Shown here one piece after another: positions 52,731 to 62,535 of a stretch of 64,000 nt of DNA. Source of the stretch: JACNKV01 sp964645915 (GTDB taxonomy: Bacteria; Fidelibacterota; Marinisomatia; Marinisomatales; JACNKV01); contig CAZYDH010000001.1 in NCBI GenBank assembly GCA_964645915.1, positions 1 through 64,000 on the forward strand. The letters run 5' to 3'. How positions within the stretch are numbered: the stretch's first letter is position 1; every line of letters starts with the position of its first letter. Both the position numbers and the translations under genes were made by a program. Under the pieces are notes generated by a model that saw nothing but the letters and a program-made list of their open reading frames with translations, ran no database searches and had not been told where the DNA came from.

Positions 52731-55298
52731 TTATTTTCCAAAATCCTCATTTAAAGCTTTTGTGATGAGGTGTTGTAAATATTCACGATGTGCTTGAGTA
52801 TTTTTGTCTCTGGACTTACGTTTTAAAACCTTGTTTTGCACCCAATTCAATTGATTGTATGCCTGTACTTTTGAGAGATGATTGTAGTATGAGTTGCTAT
52901 GAAGTACAGCAATAAGTTGATGGGTATATTCTGTTTGCAGATTTCTACGGTACGAGTTGACAGGGCGGGCAATGTCTTTTTCAAAAATGGCTGAAGTCAG
53001 ATTCTCTAGCACTTGATCTAATCCATAGTCATTTCCATATCGCTCTGTGTCGGTAATACGTTTCATTACAGTCGGATGGAGAAGATGGCGGAGAACACTT
53101 CTTTGGATAGATAGAACCCGATCATGGAGCTTTGGATCTTCATTGGAATAATCCCATCCCCGGCGTTGTCTTTGCAGATATGGAAACACCTCCGCCGGGT
53201 CTTGAAAAGCATCAGGTGAAAACAAATAACATTCCAGAGCAGACATTGCCTGTTTTTGGGTTTGAATATCTACGGGGCGATAGGGTTGATCAGCGCCGAC
53301 TTGACCGACAAAAGCTCTGTCGACATACACACCTCCAATATATCGTGAAACGACACGAACACAATTTTTATATTCTCTATCGAGGATAAAAAACGCATCT
53401 TTCATTGGGTGATAAGATGTCTGTTTCTTAGAATATTTTTCTTTTAATTGGTTATAAAGACCAGAGATCAGCTTCATTCTATCTTCTGCATATCGAATGG
53501 GGTCTGAGGTCATATCATCGACCATTACACGGGGATCAACACCTCCGCCGTTCCAGCTCATCGCATCAGCATCGTGCCCAAACATCAATTCATGCTCGGT
53601 TGATCGGGAAAGAATATTATTTAGCATCTCTTTCTCAGGCTCACTGCTTTCGGTGGGTTTATAGCCATATTCAATTGCCCAATCGTCATAGGGTCCCGTG
53701 CATGTAGAATAATATTCTCCCTGTTCTTCAGGGTTGGGAGAGAGATTAACCGAAACATAATCCATTACCGAACCGGTTAGTCCAACTTTTTGTGTTAGAG
53801 ATTTATTGTGGATGTTTTCAGGAGAATGCAGATGGCTGGACTTAAAATTATGTGCAAGACCAAATGTATGTCCAAGCTCATGCAGAACCAACCGAATAAT
53901 GGATTCTTCTACAAGCTCTTTTTTAGACGCGTCTTCACCCGTCAACATATTTAGAGCTGTTGTGCCAAATAGATTTCCTTGATGAAGATACTCTCCGGCA
54001 CTACAGAAATGTTTATCATTCTCAGATCTGTATAGCCCTTCATATTTTACGCGATTGGTAAAATATACATATTCTAGCATAATGTCTGATCCTAAGATCT
54101 CCCCAGTTCTTGGATTTACAAAACTTGGGCCATAACCACCAAACGGGGGGTTGGGTGAAGAAGTCCATCTAAGCACATTATATCGAATGTCTCCGGCCTC
54201 CCACTCAGCATCATCCGGCTGAACTTTGACCTGAACTGCATTTTTAAAACCTGCTTTTTCAAACGATTTATTCCACCCTAAAACACCTTTTTTGATAGCA
54301 TCGCGAAATTCCAAAGGTGTCGTGTTTTCAATCCACCAAATGATGGGCTTTATCGGTTCAGACAATTCAGCGCCAGGATTCTTTTTTTCCAAATTCCATC
54401 TATGGATCATATCTCGCCAAGGTGTATAGTCTGTCGAAGTCATATCTTGAACCCAAGTCGTAAAATATCCAACACGAGGGTCATCAAACCTCGGCTGATA
54501 ATTATTGTCAGGCATAGAAATCAGACTGTGTTGCAATACGAGTGAAACATATCGGGCATCCGTAACCCCCATACTTCCACCACGCGATGGAGATGGGTTG
54601 TCATAAACATACTCTACAACAATATCAGAATTTTTTGGATAGTTGTTAATAGCCTGATATTTTGTTTTCTCAGAACTTAAATTGCCTAACGAAAATCGAT
54701 CTTTTGAGGAAAATCCGTGAAAGGAAGGTTTGATTTGATATAGGTCTTCGGAAAGAAAGATATTGTTAGCATTTATTAAATATTTAGTATTCGTTGTGTC
54801 TGTTGCAATAATTTTTTCCGATACCATAACAGCCGGACTGATATTGGCATCCGCGGCACGACTTAGCGGGTTAGTTTTGTCAAAGTAAAACGAAGTGTTT
54901 TGAGTGACAAATTCAACGCGATTAAAGTATTTATTTAATGTGAAAACTTTGCTTTGGCGATAAGACCCTCTATTCAAACCCACATCAACAACGCCGTCTT
55001 TTGCATGCAAAAAGTGTATATATTCTTTTTGGAGTTGGTCGTTAGTAATGACCATGTACAATTCACCGTTTGTTGTATCTTGGTAAAAAGTGAACAAACC
55101 TTCAAAACAGGTCATGTCCTTTACTTTATCCTCAAGTGTTTCTGTTTTGCTTTCGGGTGTGTCTAGAGAATCAGCAAGTGTCGGTAGTTTTTCAGCAATG
55201 ACTTCGACAGCAGGCATGGTTTGTCCAATTAGGGGTAAAGAAATATAGATAGTTAGAAACAGTAACTTAAAAAGCGTTGATCGTTTTGTGAAGTTCAT
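52731..55298 (-). CDS. Secreted zinc metalloprotease (metzincin-like, DUF5117/DUF5118 type)
   Basis: 855 residues with a signal peptide (about 1-25). The zinc site is 'HELGHTFGLAHNF': His473, Glu474, His477, His483, the HEXXHXXGXXH pattern of metzincins, followed by the Met turn in 'GSVMDYVSVNL'. The N-terminal 300 residues ('GLFTFYQDTTNGELYMVI', 'RSVAADANISP'-like 'RAADANISPAVM') and the central 'IIWWIENTTPLEFRDAIKKGVLGWNKSFEKAGF' match the large zinc-dependent protease family found in Bacteroidota and relatives. It is likely periplasmic or surface-exposed, with an AAAGGA site. It lacks the T9SS sorting domain seen in the first two genes. Confidence 0.9.
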   Translation of the reverse strand: MNFTKRSTLFKLLFLTIYISLPLIGQTMPAVEVIAEKLPTLADSLDTPESKTETLEDKVKDMTCFEGLFTFYQDTTNGELYMVITNDQLQKEYIHFLHAKDGVVDVGLNRGSYRQSKVFTLNKYFNRVEFVTQNTSFYFDKTNPLSRAADANISPAVMVSEKIIATDTTNTKYLINANNIFLSEDLYQIKPSFHGFSSKDRFSLGNLSSEKTKYQAINNYPKNSDIVVEYVYDNPSPSRGGSMGVTDARYVSLVLQHSLISMPDNNYQPRFDDPRVGYFTTWVQDMTSTDYTPWRDMIHRWNLEKKNPGAELSEPIKPIIWWIENTTPLEFRDAIKKGVLGWNKSFEKAGFKNAVQVKVQPDDAEWEAGDIRYNVLRWTSSPNPPFGGYGPSFVNPRTGEILGSDIMLEYVYFTNRVKYEGLYRSENDKHFCSAGEYLHQGNLFGTTALNMLTGEDASKKELVEESIIRLVLHELGHTFGLAHNFKSSHLHSPENIHNKSLTQKVGLTGSVMDYVSVNLSPNPEEQGEYYSTCTGPYDDWAIEYGYKPTESSEPEKEMLNNILSRSTEHELMFGHDADAMSWNGGGVDPRVMVDDMTSDPIRYAEDRMKLISGLYNQLKEKYSKKQTSYHPMKDAFFILDREYKNCVRVVSRYIGGVYVDRAFVGQVGADQPYRPVDIQTQKQAMSALECYLFSPDAFQDPAEVFPYLQRQRRGWDYSNEDPKLHDRVLSIQRSVLRHLLHPTVMKRITDTERYGNDYGLDQVLENLTSAIFEKDIARPVNSYRRNLQTEYTHQLIAVLHSNSYYNHLSKVQAYNQLNWVQNKVLKRKSRDKNTQAHREYLQHLITKALNEDFGK

Positions 55299-55324
55299 TA
55301 TTGGTCCTTTTAATAATTATTTGA

Positions 55325-55819
55325 TTATTTCATCTCACTTTTAAAATATGAATATGAAGGAAAAAACTGACCGGTCTTTTTCATATATTGAAGATATTCA
55401 TCTCCGAACCGATCTATAATATACCGCTCTTCTTTTGTTGCAAGCCACGACCAGAATAATGTTAGAGGAATCACTGAAATGAGCAATGCCCAAGAATAAA
55501 GCCAAAGGGCTAATGATCCGGTTGCGGAATATATCAAAGCACTATAAAAAGGATGTCGGATAAACTGATAGGGACCCTGAGTCACTAACTTGTTACCCCA
55601 TTGATTTTTCATTAGAACAATCATTCCACCGACATAGAGATAAACAGCATCTAGCCCCAATACTACCAAAAGGAAGATGCGAAAAATACCGCTGATCTTC
55701 ATGGGTGGAAGTCCAATCCATTTCTCTGTGTAGAAAAAAAGAGCCCAGACTAGAAAGGTGGTAATCAAACCAACAGGCCCAACCCCAAAGATTCTTTTGT
55801 ATGTTTTAGAAAATTTCAT
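55325..55819 (-). CDS. Isoprenylcysteine carboxyl methyltransferase-family protein
   Basis: 164 residues with four membrane helices. The C-terminal catalytic motif of the ICMT/phospholipid methyltransferase family is clear: 'LVTQGPYQFIRHPFYSALI' (SAM-binding RHP) and 'KEERYIIDRFGDEYLQYMKKTG'. Bacterial members methylate lipids or unknown substrates at the membrane. It sits 26 bases upstream of the protease gene on the same strand. Confidence 0.87.
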   Translation of the reverse strand: MKFSKTYKRIFGVGPVGLITTFLVWALFFYTEKWIGLPPMKISGIFRIFLLVVLGLDAVYLYVGGMIVLMKNQWGNKLVTQGPYQFIRHPFYSALIYSATGSLALWLYSWALLISVIPLTLFWSWLATKEERYIIDRFGDEYLQYMKKTGQFFPSYSYFKSEMK

Positions 55820-55937
55820 AGCTTGAGATAATAAACCGTATAAATTTACAACAACCGCTTAACTAATACCGACGGTTATCAAATGTGGTTTGAATAGGTT
55901 TTCTGCTGTAATATTTAAGCAAAACGAAGGAGTCTTT

Positions 55938-56141
55938 ATGGAATATTTTGCTTATATCCTCTTGAGTATTGTCGCGGTTATTTGGATTATTGCAATGGTG
56001 GTTGGCTTTGTTGTTGCTTTTCCATCCGGATTAATTGGACTGGTGGTTCTTTTTGCGGTTGGACTTCTATTTATCAAAGTGTTAAAAGAGAGACTAAACA
56101 GTAAAGAGGACGATCACTATATAAAAAATGTGAAACAATAG
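55938..56141 (+). CDS. Small membrane protein
   Basis: 67 residues from the ATG at 55938, which has AAGGAG five bases upstream; an earlier in-frame ATG (55890) would add an unsupported leader. It has two hydrophobic helices (about 5-24 and 30-49) and a charged C-terminal tail ('KERLNSKEDDHY'). I do not recognise it. It is followed after seven bases by a YbjQ-family gene and probably shares its transcript and terminator. Confidence 0.7.
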   Translation: MEYFAYILLSIVAVIWIIAMVVGFVVAFPSGLIGLVVLFAVGLLFIKVLKERLNSKEDDHYIKNVKQ

Positions 56142-56148
56142 GAGTGGG

Positions 56149-56475
56149 ATGATGAAAATTACAACACAGGATCAATTTTCAGAATATCGCGTAACCGAGA
56201 CGCTTGGATTGGTAAAAGGAAGCACGATTCGAGCTCGCCACGTTGGGAAAGATATTGTCGCCGGCTTGCGGAATATTGTTGGTGGAGAAATCATTGAGTA
56301 TACAAAAATGTTAGCAGAATCTCGCGAACAAGCTTTAGATAGAATGAGAAACGCTGCTAAAGAAATGGGAGCCGATGGAGTTGTGTGTTTACGATTTACG
56401 ACATCCGCTGTCATGTCAGGTTCAGCTGAGCTACTGGCATACGGAACAGCGGTAAAACTGAAACGAAAAGAATAA
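56149..56475 (+). CDS. YbjQ/UPF0145 heavy-metal-binding-like protein
   Basis: 108 residues. The family pattern is clear: 'YRVTETLGLVKGSTIRARHVGKDIVAGLRNIVGGEIIEYTKML' and 'EMGADGVVCLRFTT'. Members form pentameric rings; function unsettled despite the historical heavy-metal label. A second ATG three bases later has better spacing to GGAG (56141-56144), so the protein may start there. Confidence 0.9.
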   Translation: MMKITTQDQFSEYRVTETLGLVKGSTIRARHVGKDIVAGLRNIVGGEIIEYTKMLAESREQALDRMRNAAKEMGADGVVCLRFTTSAVMSGSAELLAYGTAVKLKRKE

Positions 56476-56504
56476 AAAAAGCCGCCCTGTTCGGACGGCT
56501 TTTT
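56476..56504. terminator. Bidirectional terminator
   Basis: AAAAAGCCG / CGGCTTTTT nine-base stem with an 11-base loop, between the YbjQ gene and the convergent pyruvate oxidoreductase gene. Confidence 0.75.
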
Positions 56505-56516
56505 CAAAGATCAGCC

Positions 56517-59500
56517 CTAATCTTCTGATTCGTTCGTCCAACTGGATCGTCGGACAAAACTTTCATAATTTGCTTGGACTTGCTTTTCAGCCTCATGAAG
56601 CAGTTGTTCTGCTCGCTCTGGCATACTCTTCGTAAGCATCTTATATCGATTTTCATGATATAGAAACTCTTTTAAACTGAGTCTAGGTTTCTTAGAGTCC
56701 AGCTTTAAGGGGTTCTTTCCTTCAAGAGCATTGACTGGATTATAACGATACAATGTCCAATACCCGCTGTCAACGGCAGCTTTCTGCTGTTTCAAACCAT
56801 CTTCCATTCCATAGCCATGAGCAATACAATGACTGTATGCAATAATGATAGACGGTCCAGGATAGGCTTCAGCTTCCATGAAGGCTCGGATAGTTTGGGT
56901 ATCGCTGGCACCCATTGCAACAGAAGCCACGTAGACATTCCCATAGCTCATAGCAATTGCACCCAAGTCTTTTTTACCAAGGCTTTTTCCTGAGGCAGCA
57001 AATTTAGCAATTGCACCCGTAGGCGTTGCCTTAGAAGCTTGACCACCGGTATTTGAATAAACCTCAGTATCCAATACTAGAATATTTACATCTTGACCTG
57101 AAGCGATGACATGATCCAATCCACCGAATCCAATATCATAAGCCCAGCCATCACCACCCATAATCCAAACGCTTTTCTTTGCTAAATTATCAATAAGAGA
57201 AAGAAGTTGAGCGGCTCTAGGGTTCTCCATTTTTTGTAAGATAACATCAAGCTGTTCCAGTCGTTTTCGTTGCTCAAATATTCCGGGTTCAGTTGTTTGG
57301 TCAGCATTTAGAATTGCGTCAACCAACTCATCTTGTCCAATTTTAGGACGAAGCTCTTCAAGAAGCTCGGTGGCATGTTCTTGATGTTTGTTGATGGTCA
57401 TTCTGAAGCCGAGACCAAATTCTGCATTATCTTCAAACAATGAATTGTTCCATGTAGGACCACGACCGTCACTGTTTTTTGCCCAAGGAGTCGTCGGCAG
57501 GTTTCCGCCATAGATGGATGAACATCCTGTGGCGTTTGCAATGATCATCCGGTCACCGAATAATTGAGAGGCTAACTTAACATAGGGCGTTTCTCCACAA
57601 CCTGTACAAGCACCGGAGAACTCAAATAACGGTTGAAGTAGCTGGCTTCCACGAGGAGTTACGTGGTTTAATCTTGAGCGCTCTACTTCCGGAATGTTCA
57701 AGAAATAGTTCCAGTTTTCCACTTCTTTTTCTTTGATGGGTAGCCAGTTTTCCATATTGATCGCTTTATGGTCTGGGTTTGTTTTATCGGCAACAGGACA
57801 GACATCAACACAAAGCGTACATCCGGTACAGTCTTCACCGGAGACTTGCAAAGTATAAACCTCATCTTCATTCCATTCTTTCCCTTTTGCCTTTACGTGT
57901 TTATAGGTTTCAGGAGCACCCGAAAGAAGAGATTTGTCATATATCTTTGGACGAATAACTGCATGCGGACAAACCATAACACATTTATTACATTGAATAC
58001 AAATGTCCGGATCCCACACAGGAACTTCGTCGGAAATGTTTCGTTTCTCGAACTGTGTTGTAGCCGTTGGCCAAGTACCATCGATAGGCATCGCACTTAC
58101 CGGAAGCTGATCTCCTTCTCCTGCAATGATTTTAGAAGTAACATTTTTGAAAAACTCAGGAGCATCTTCACTGATGTTCATTGATTTTGTTTCAACACCG
58201 GTTTCAATCTCAGGGACATCGACTTTGTGTAAGTTCTCTAATGTTTTATCTACAGCTTCATAGTTTTTCTGAACAACAGATTCACCTTTTAATCCATAGG
58301 TCTTTTCAATAGCTTGTTTGATTTTTGCAATGGCTTCATCTTGCGGAAGAATTCCGGAGATTGCAAAAAAGCAAGTTTGCATGATCGTGTTAATACGAGT
58401 ACCCATTCCGGCGTCTTTTGCAACGGCGCGAGCATTGATGTTATAGAACGTTAACTTTTTATCAATGATGTGCTTTTGAACGTTCCGTGGGAGTTCGTTC
58501 CAAACTTGATCAGACGAATATGGACTGTTTAGCAAAAAGATTCCGCCCGGAACCGCATTTCCTAAAACATCCTGTGTCTTCAACAATTCAAACTTATGGA
58601 CAGCGATAAAATTCGCATGTTGAATTAAATATGTTGATTGAATTTGTTTTTTTCCAAACCGAAGATGAGAGACGGTTGTGCTGCCGGATTTTTTTGAGTC
58701 GTAAACAAAATATCCCTGAGCAAAGTTCTCTGTTTCTTCACCAATAATTTTAATCGAGTTTTTATTTGCACCAACCGTACCATCTGATCCCAACCCGTAA
58801 AACATTCCTCTAAACACGCCTTGTTCATTAAGAAGATATTCTTCATTCACATCTAAGCTTGTGTTTGAAACATCATCATGAATACCAACGGTGAAATGGT
58901 TTTTTGGTGTTTCTTGGTCTATGTTGTTGAAAATTGCTTTAATCATAGAAGGCGTGAACTCTTTAGAAGATAATCCATATCGCCCACCGTAAACTTTTGG
59001 TGTTTCAGAGAATGGATAGCCATCCATGTTTGCGGCTTCAGATAAAGCTGTTACAACATCACCATATAAAGGTTCACCAACTGCGCCCGGTTCTTTGGTT
59101 CTGTCTAGTACAGCAATTTTCTTAACAGTTGACGGAAGAGTTTTAATAAAATGTTCAATGGAGAACGGTCTGTAAAGACGAACTTTAAGAACACCAACTT
59201 TTTCATTTTCATTTGTAAGAGCATTCACTGTTTCATGTACAGCTTCAGCTCCGGACCCCATGATAATAATCACTTTTTCAGCGTCTTTTGCGCCATAATA
59301 ATCAAAGAGTTTATACCCCCGACCTGTTAGTTTTTTAAATTCATCCATAGTCTTTTGAACAATTTGAGGCACGGCATCATAATACGGGTTGATCGTTTCC
59401 CGAGCCTGGAAATATGTATCAGGATTGTGTGCCGTACCACGCAATACAGGATTATTAGGATTCATTCCTCTTTTGCGATTTGCGATTACAAGATTGTTGT

Positions 59501-60086
59501 CAATCATTGCTTTGATGTCATTGTCTTCTAATTGCTCAATCTTTACAACTTCATGAGATGTTCTGAATCCATCAAAGAAATGAAGGAAGGGCAGGCGAGC
59601 TTCGAGAGTTGCTGCTTGAGAGATTAATGCAAAATCTTGAACCTCTTGAACATTTCCGGATGCGAGTAGCGACCAGCCGGTTTGACGAACCGCCATCACA
59701 TCTGAATGATCCCCGAAAATTGAAAGAGCATGTGTGGCAATTGTTCTGGCAGAGACATGAAAGACCGTTGGGGTCATTTCGGCTGCGATTTTGTACATGT
59801 TTGGGATCATAAGTAATAATCCCTGAGAAGCAGTGAATGTTGTTGTTAGTGCGCCGGTCTGAAGAGCTCCGTGCACTGCGCCCGCAGCACCACCTTCGCT
59901 TTGCATCTCAATAACAGAAGGTGTTGTTCCCCAAATATTTTTCTTATCTGCAGCAGACCACGCATCGGCATGTTCACCCATTGCAGATGAAGGCGTGATC
60001 GGATAAATAGCAATGACTTCGTTTGTCTTATGTGCGATATAAGCGGCAGCTTCGTTGCCGTCAATGGTTACCATTTTTCTGGACAT
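56517..60086 (-). CDS. nifJ: Pyruvate:ferredoxin (flavodoxin) oxidoreductase
   Basis: 1189 residues, single-chain PFOR with all fused domains. From the N-terminus: pyrimidine-binding domain ('TIDGNEAAAYIAHKTNEVIAIYPITPSSAMGEHAD'), domain II/III, then the CoA/gamma domain, a 2x[4Fe-4S] ferredoxin insert ('CIQCNKCVMVCPHAV' near 692 and 'CTGCTLCVDVCPV' near 749), and the thiamine-PP half ('CTGCGETPYVKL' near 829, 'GGDGWAYDIGFGGLDHV', 'VLDTEVYSNTGGQASKATP'). It oxidises pyruvate to acetyl-CoA while reducing ferredoxin or flavodoxin, showing an anaerobic or low-oxygen metabolism. Monocistronic. Confidence 0.97.
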   Translation of the reverse strand: MSRKMVTIDGNEAAAYIAHKTNEVIAIYPITPSSAMGEHADAWSAADKKNIWGTTPSVIEMQSEGGAAGAVHGALQTGALTTTFTASQGLLLMIPNMYKIAAEMTPTVFHVSARTIATHALSIFGDHSDVMAVRQTGWSLLASGNVQEVQDFALISQAATLEARLPFLHFFDGFRTSHEVVKIEQLEDNDIKAMIDNNLVIANRKRGMNPNNPVLRGTAHNPDTYFQARETINPYYDAVPQIVQKTMDEFKKLTGRGYKLFDYYGAKDAEKVIIIMGSGAEAVHETVNALTNENEKVGVLKVRLYRPFSIEHFIKTLPSTVKKIAVLDRTKEPGAVGEPLYGDVVTALSEAANMDGYPFSETPKVYGGRYGLSSKEFTPSMIKAIFNNIDQETPKNHFTVGIHDDVSNTSLDVNEEYLLNEQGVFRGMFYGLGSDGTVGANKNSIKIIGEETENFAQGYFVYDSKKSGSTTVSHLRFGKKQIQSTYLIQHANFIAVHKFELLKTQDVLGNAVPGGIFLLNSPYSSDQVWNELPRNVQKHIIDKKLTFYNINARAVAKDAGMGTRINTIMQTCFFAISGILPQDEAIAKIKQAIEKTYGLKGESVVQKNYEAVDKTLENLHKVDVPEIETGVETKSMNISEDAPEFFKNVTSKIIAGEGDQLPVSAMPIDGTWPTATTQFEKRNISDEVPVWDPDICIQCNKCVMVCPHAVIRPKIYDKSLLSGAPETYKHVKAKGKEWNEDEVYTLQVSGEDCTGCTLCVDVCPVADKTNPDHKAINMENWLPIKEKEVENWNYFLNIPEVERSRLNHVTPRGSQLLQPLFEFSGACTGCGETPYVKLASQLFGDRMIIANATGCSSIYGGNLPTTPWAKNSDGRGPTWNNSLFEDNAEFGLGFRMTINKHQEHATELLEELRPKIGQDELVDAILNADQTTEPGIFEQRKRLEQLDVILQKMENPRAAQLLSLIDNLAKKSVWIMGGDGWAYDIGFGGLDHVIASGQDVNILVLDTEVYSNTGGQASKATPTGAIAKFAASGKSLGKKDLGAIAMSYGNVYVASVAMGASDTQTIRAFMEAEAYPGPSIIIAYSHCIAHGYGMEDGLKQQKAAVDSGYWTLYRYNPVNALEGKNPLKLDSKKPRLSLKEFLYHENRYKMLTKSMPERAEQLLHEAEKQVQANYESFVRRSSWTNESED

Positions 60087-60751
60087 AATATTTTCCTATG
60101 GTTTTAACTTAAAAAACTGTTCTGGCCACTATGACCAGCACGAAATTTACGAACTTTTTTGAATTTTCAGCTATGGATATTGATAGGTTAAATAAATTAT
60201 AAATAAAGGGGTGTCTTCCACCAAAGAAACTCAAGGTCTGAAAATAATTCTTAGAATATTTTAAAAATTCTATGTAATCTAACACTAGCATGGTTTGTTT
60301 ATGATATTTAACCTGCCAAAACTAAAATGATTACAAATACTTACAACAACAAACAAGATTATGATTATACTACAAAAGTAGCATAATATGTGGTTAAGTA
60401 ATCAACATATCAGGAGAACAGAGAATACTTAAAATCAGACCTAAAAAAACTCTCGGAGTTGATTAAATAAGGCTTTAGCCTGTCCATGTGAGAGGTTAAC
60501 ATCGTTCAATTATATTCAAACACACAGAGCAAAACCCGTTAGACATTTAGTTAATAAGACGCCTATATTGGCTTCACTCAAATAAACCCAATATCACCAT
60601 TGTGGATGTAAGACATGAAACGCTAATGGCGCAAACAAAGGTTTTATGATTTAAAAAGGTTTAAATTCCACCTGATAAATTTCACCAAAATCAATTACGC
60701 CGATGAGTGTATCTACTAGGCAAAAAACAACTCCAGTAAGGGATATATAAA
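60087..60751. other. 665-base gene-free region between nifJ and acr3
   Basis: AT-rich sequence between divergent genes. It holds short stop-rich frames on both strands but no frame with family features, no tRNA-like fold and no hairpin longer than about eight bases that I could find. An imperfect ATATGT...ACATAT symmetry lies near 60387-60411. It probably includes both promoters. The only unusually long gene-free stretch in an otherwise compact window. Confidence 0.5.
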
Positions 60752-61843
60752 ATGGAAAAAAAATTATCAATTTTTGAACGATATTTGACGTTATGGGTTC
60801 TCCTCTGTATTGCAGGTGGAATTCTTTTAGGAAAAACAGCTCCTCATATTGCCACAACCCTAAATAACTTTTCAATTTATCAGGTATCCATTCCCATCGC
60901 TGTTTGTTTGTTTTTCATGATGTACCCCATTATGGTAAAAATTGATTTCGGACAAGTTGTCAAATCCGCAAAAACACCAAAACCCGTTTTTCTTACACTG
61001 TTCATCAACTGGGGCATTAAGCCTTTTAGTATGTTTGCCATCTCGTATTTCTTTTTAGGATATTTGTTTAAAGATTTTTTGCCGGGTACGGAAATTCTAA
61101 TAAATGGTGAAGAAGTAGAGCTTTGGCGGAGTTATATAGCGGGTACAATTTTACTGGGAATTGCACCGTGTACAGCAATGGTTCTCATGTGGGGTTATCT
61201 ATCGAAAGGAAACGACGGCTTGACCCTGGTCATGGTTGCAATCAATTCTCTGATCATGCTTTTTCTTTATGGTCCGTTAGGGAGCTTATTACTAAATGTT
61301 AATTCGATGCCCGTTCCATGGGAAACTATGTTGCTTTCGGTCTCTATTTATGTGGCATTACCGTTGATAGCAGGATATTTATCCAGAAAGATAATCATCA
61401 AATACAAAGGAATGAATTGGTTCAACGACAAGTTTTTACATTGGCTTACTCCTGTCAGCATCAGCGCATTGCTTTTAACATTGGTTCTACTTTTCTCATT
61501 TAAAGGAGAAGTTATAATCAACAACCCGTTGACCATCCTATGGATTGCCATTCCACTGACCATACAGACAGTCTTTATTTTTGTTATTGGCTATTTTGTA
61601 TTTGCAAGGTGGTTAAACCTGTCCTACCATGATGCGGCTCCAGCCGCGATGATTGGAGCTTCCAATCATTTTGAAGTTGCCATTGCAACGGCTGTCATTC
61701 TTTTTGGCTTATCTTCCGGCGCAGCACTTGCTACGGTAGTTGGTGTACTTATAGAAGTTCCACTGATGCTCATGTTGGTATCTGTGTGCAAACGCACGTG
61801 TCACTTATTTAATGAGTGTCATTTGGATTCCCCGCAATATTAA
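60752..61843 (+). CDS. Acr3-family arsenite efflux transporter
   Basis: 363 residues with about ten membrane segments. The Acr3 hallmarks are 'LTLWVLLCIAGGILLG', 'PIMVKIDFGQV', 'GIAPCTAMVLMWGYLSKGN' with the essential Cys at about 140, and 'APAAMIGASNHFEVAIATA'. It exports arsenite (and antimonite) using the proton gradient. The tail 'CKRTCHLFNECHLD' has three extra cysteines and a histidine pair that could bind metal. No arsR or arsC is adjacent; the ArsC-like gene is near 17.4 kb. Confidence 0.93.
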   Translation: MEKKLSIFERYLTLWVLLCIAGGILLGKTAPHIATTLNNFSIYQVSIPIAVCLFFMMYPIMVKIDFGQVVKSAKTPKPVFLTLFINWGIKPFSMFAISYFFLGYLFKDFLPGTEILINGEEVELWRSYIAGTILLGIAPCTAMVLMWGYLSKGNDGLTLVMVAINSLIMLFLYGPLGSLLLNVNSMPVPWETMLLSVSIYVALPLIAGYLSRKIIIKYKGMNWFNDKFLHWLTPVSISALLLTLVLLFSFKGEVIINNPLTILWIAIPLTIQTVFIFVIGYFVFARWLNLSYHDAAPAAMIGASNHFEVAIATAVILFGLSSGAALATVVGVLIEVPLMLMLVSVCKRTCHLFNECHLDSPQY

Positions 61844-61949
61844 CCAAAGACAATAGCAGAAGCATGCACCTAACTCCCGTTGCTGCGGATCTGAGATGCT
61901 TGTGGTATCAACAAAAGGTTTTTGGTAAAATTGGTTTAACTCAGTCACG

Positions 61950-62522
61950 ATGAATTTCACTAAAACCCATAATGTTGTAGAATTTGTCCAACGGGTGACA
62001 AAACAACTTAAATTTTATTTTATATTGGCAATAATGTCATCCTTTGCTTTTACACAATGCCCCAACGAACCATTTCCGAAAAACATTTGTTTATTTGACA
62101 ACTCAAGCTTTGGAAACAAACAGGCTTCATTAGGCTATAAAATTTCAAACAGGTTCCTTGTAGACACCAAGGAGATACAAAAGGAGGAAACGCCATTGAT
62201 TTATGAATTGAGTTATATAGTTGCACAACAGGTAGCGTTTGGTGGGTTAAGTTATCTTGCCAGCAGAGAACAAGGATATGGCCCATATATCTCTGGTGGG
62301 TTTGATGTTTTCATCGGTGCTGCAGGAGCATTAAATATTATGGGGAGTCCATCACTAAAACTCCAATTGGGATATGCAGCCCTTACTGCTGGTTTCATTG
62401 CTAAGTCAGCTTATACTTTCAAATTTAGCAGTGGTCACTCTATAAATCAGAAATTTTGGGTGAGCTATATTGCATACAATGTGCTGATCTATTTTGGATA
62501 TTTTTTGGATTCATTAAACTAA
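61950..62522 (+). CDS. Putative membrane protein of unknown function
   Basis: 190 residues. A hydrophobic segment at about 21-35 ('FYFILAIMSSFAF') looks like a late signal peptide ending before 'TQCPNEPFP', so the real start may be further in. Three more hydrophobic stretches follow ('ISGGFDVFIGAAGALNIMG', 'LQLGYAALTAGFIAKSA', 'FWVSYIAYNVLIYFGYFL'). Two cysteines near 37 and 47 could bond. I do not recognise a family. It is 106 bases after acr3 and ends 13 bases before the convergent MATE gene. Confidence 0.55.
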   Translation: MNFTKTHNVVEFVQRVTKQLKFYFILAIMSSFAFTQCPNEPFPKNICLFDNSSFGNKQASLGYKISNRFLVDTKEIQKEETPLIYELSYIVAQQVAFGGLSYLASREQGYGPYISGGFDVFIGAAGALNIMGSPSLKLQLGYAALTAGFIAKSAYTFKFSSGHSINQKFWVSYIAYNVLIYFGYFLDSLN

Positions 62523-62535
62523 ATGAAACAAATGA

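Noticed and set aside
60109..60291. Short minus-strand frame upstream of nifJ
   Set aside because: Low-complexity, AT-rich peptide lying in the likely promoter of nifJ; no supporting site.
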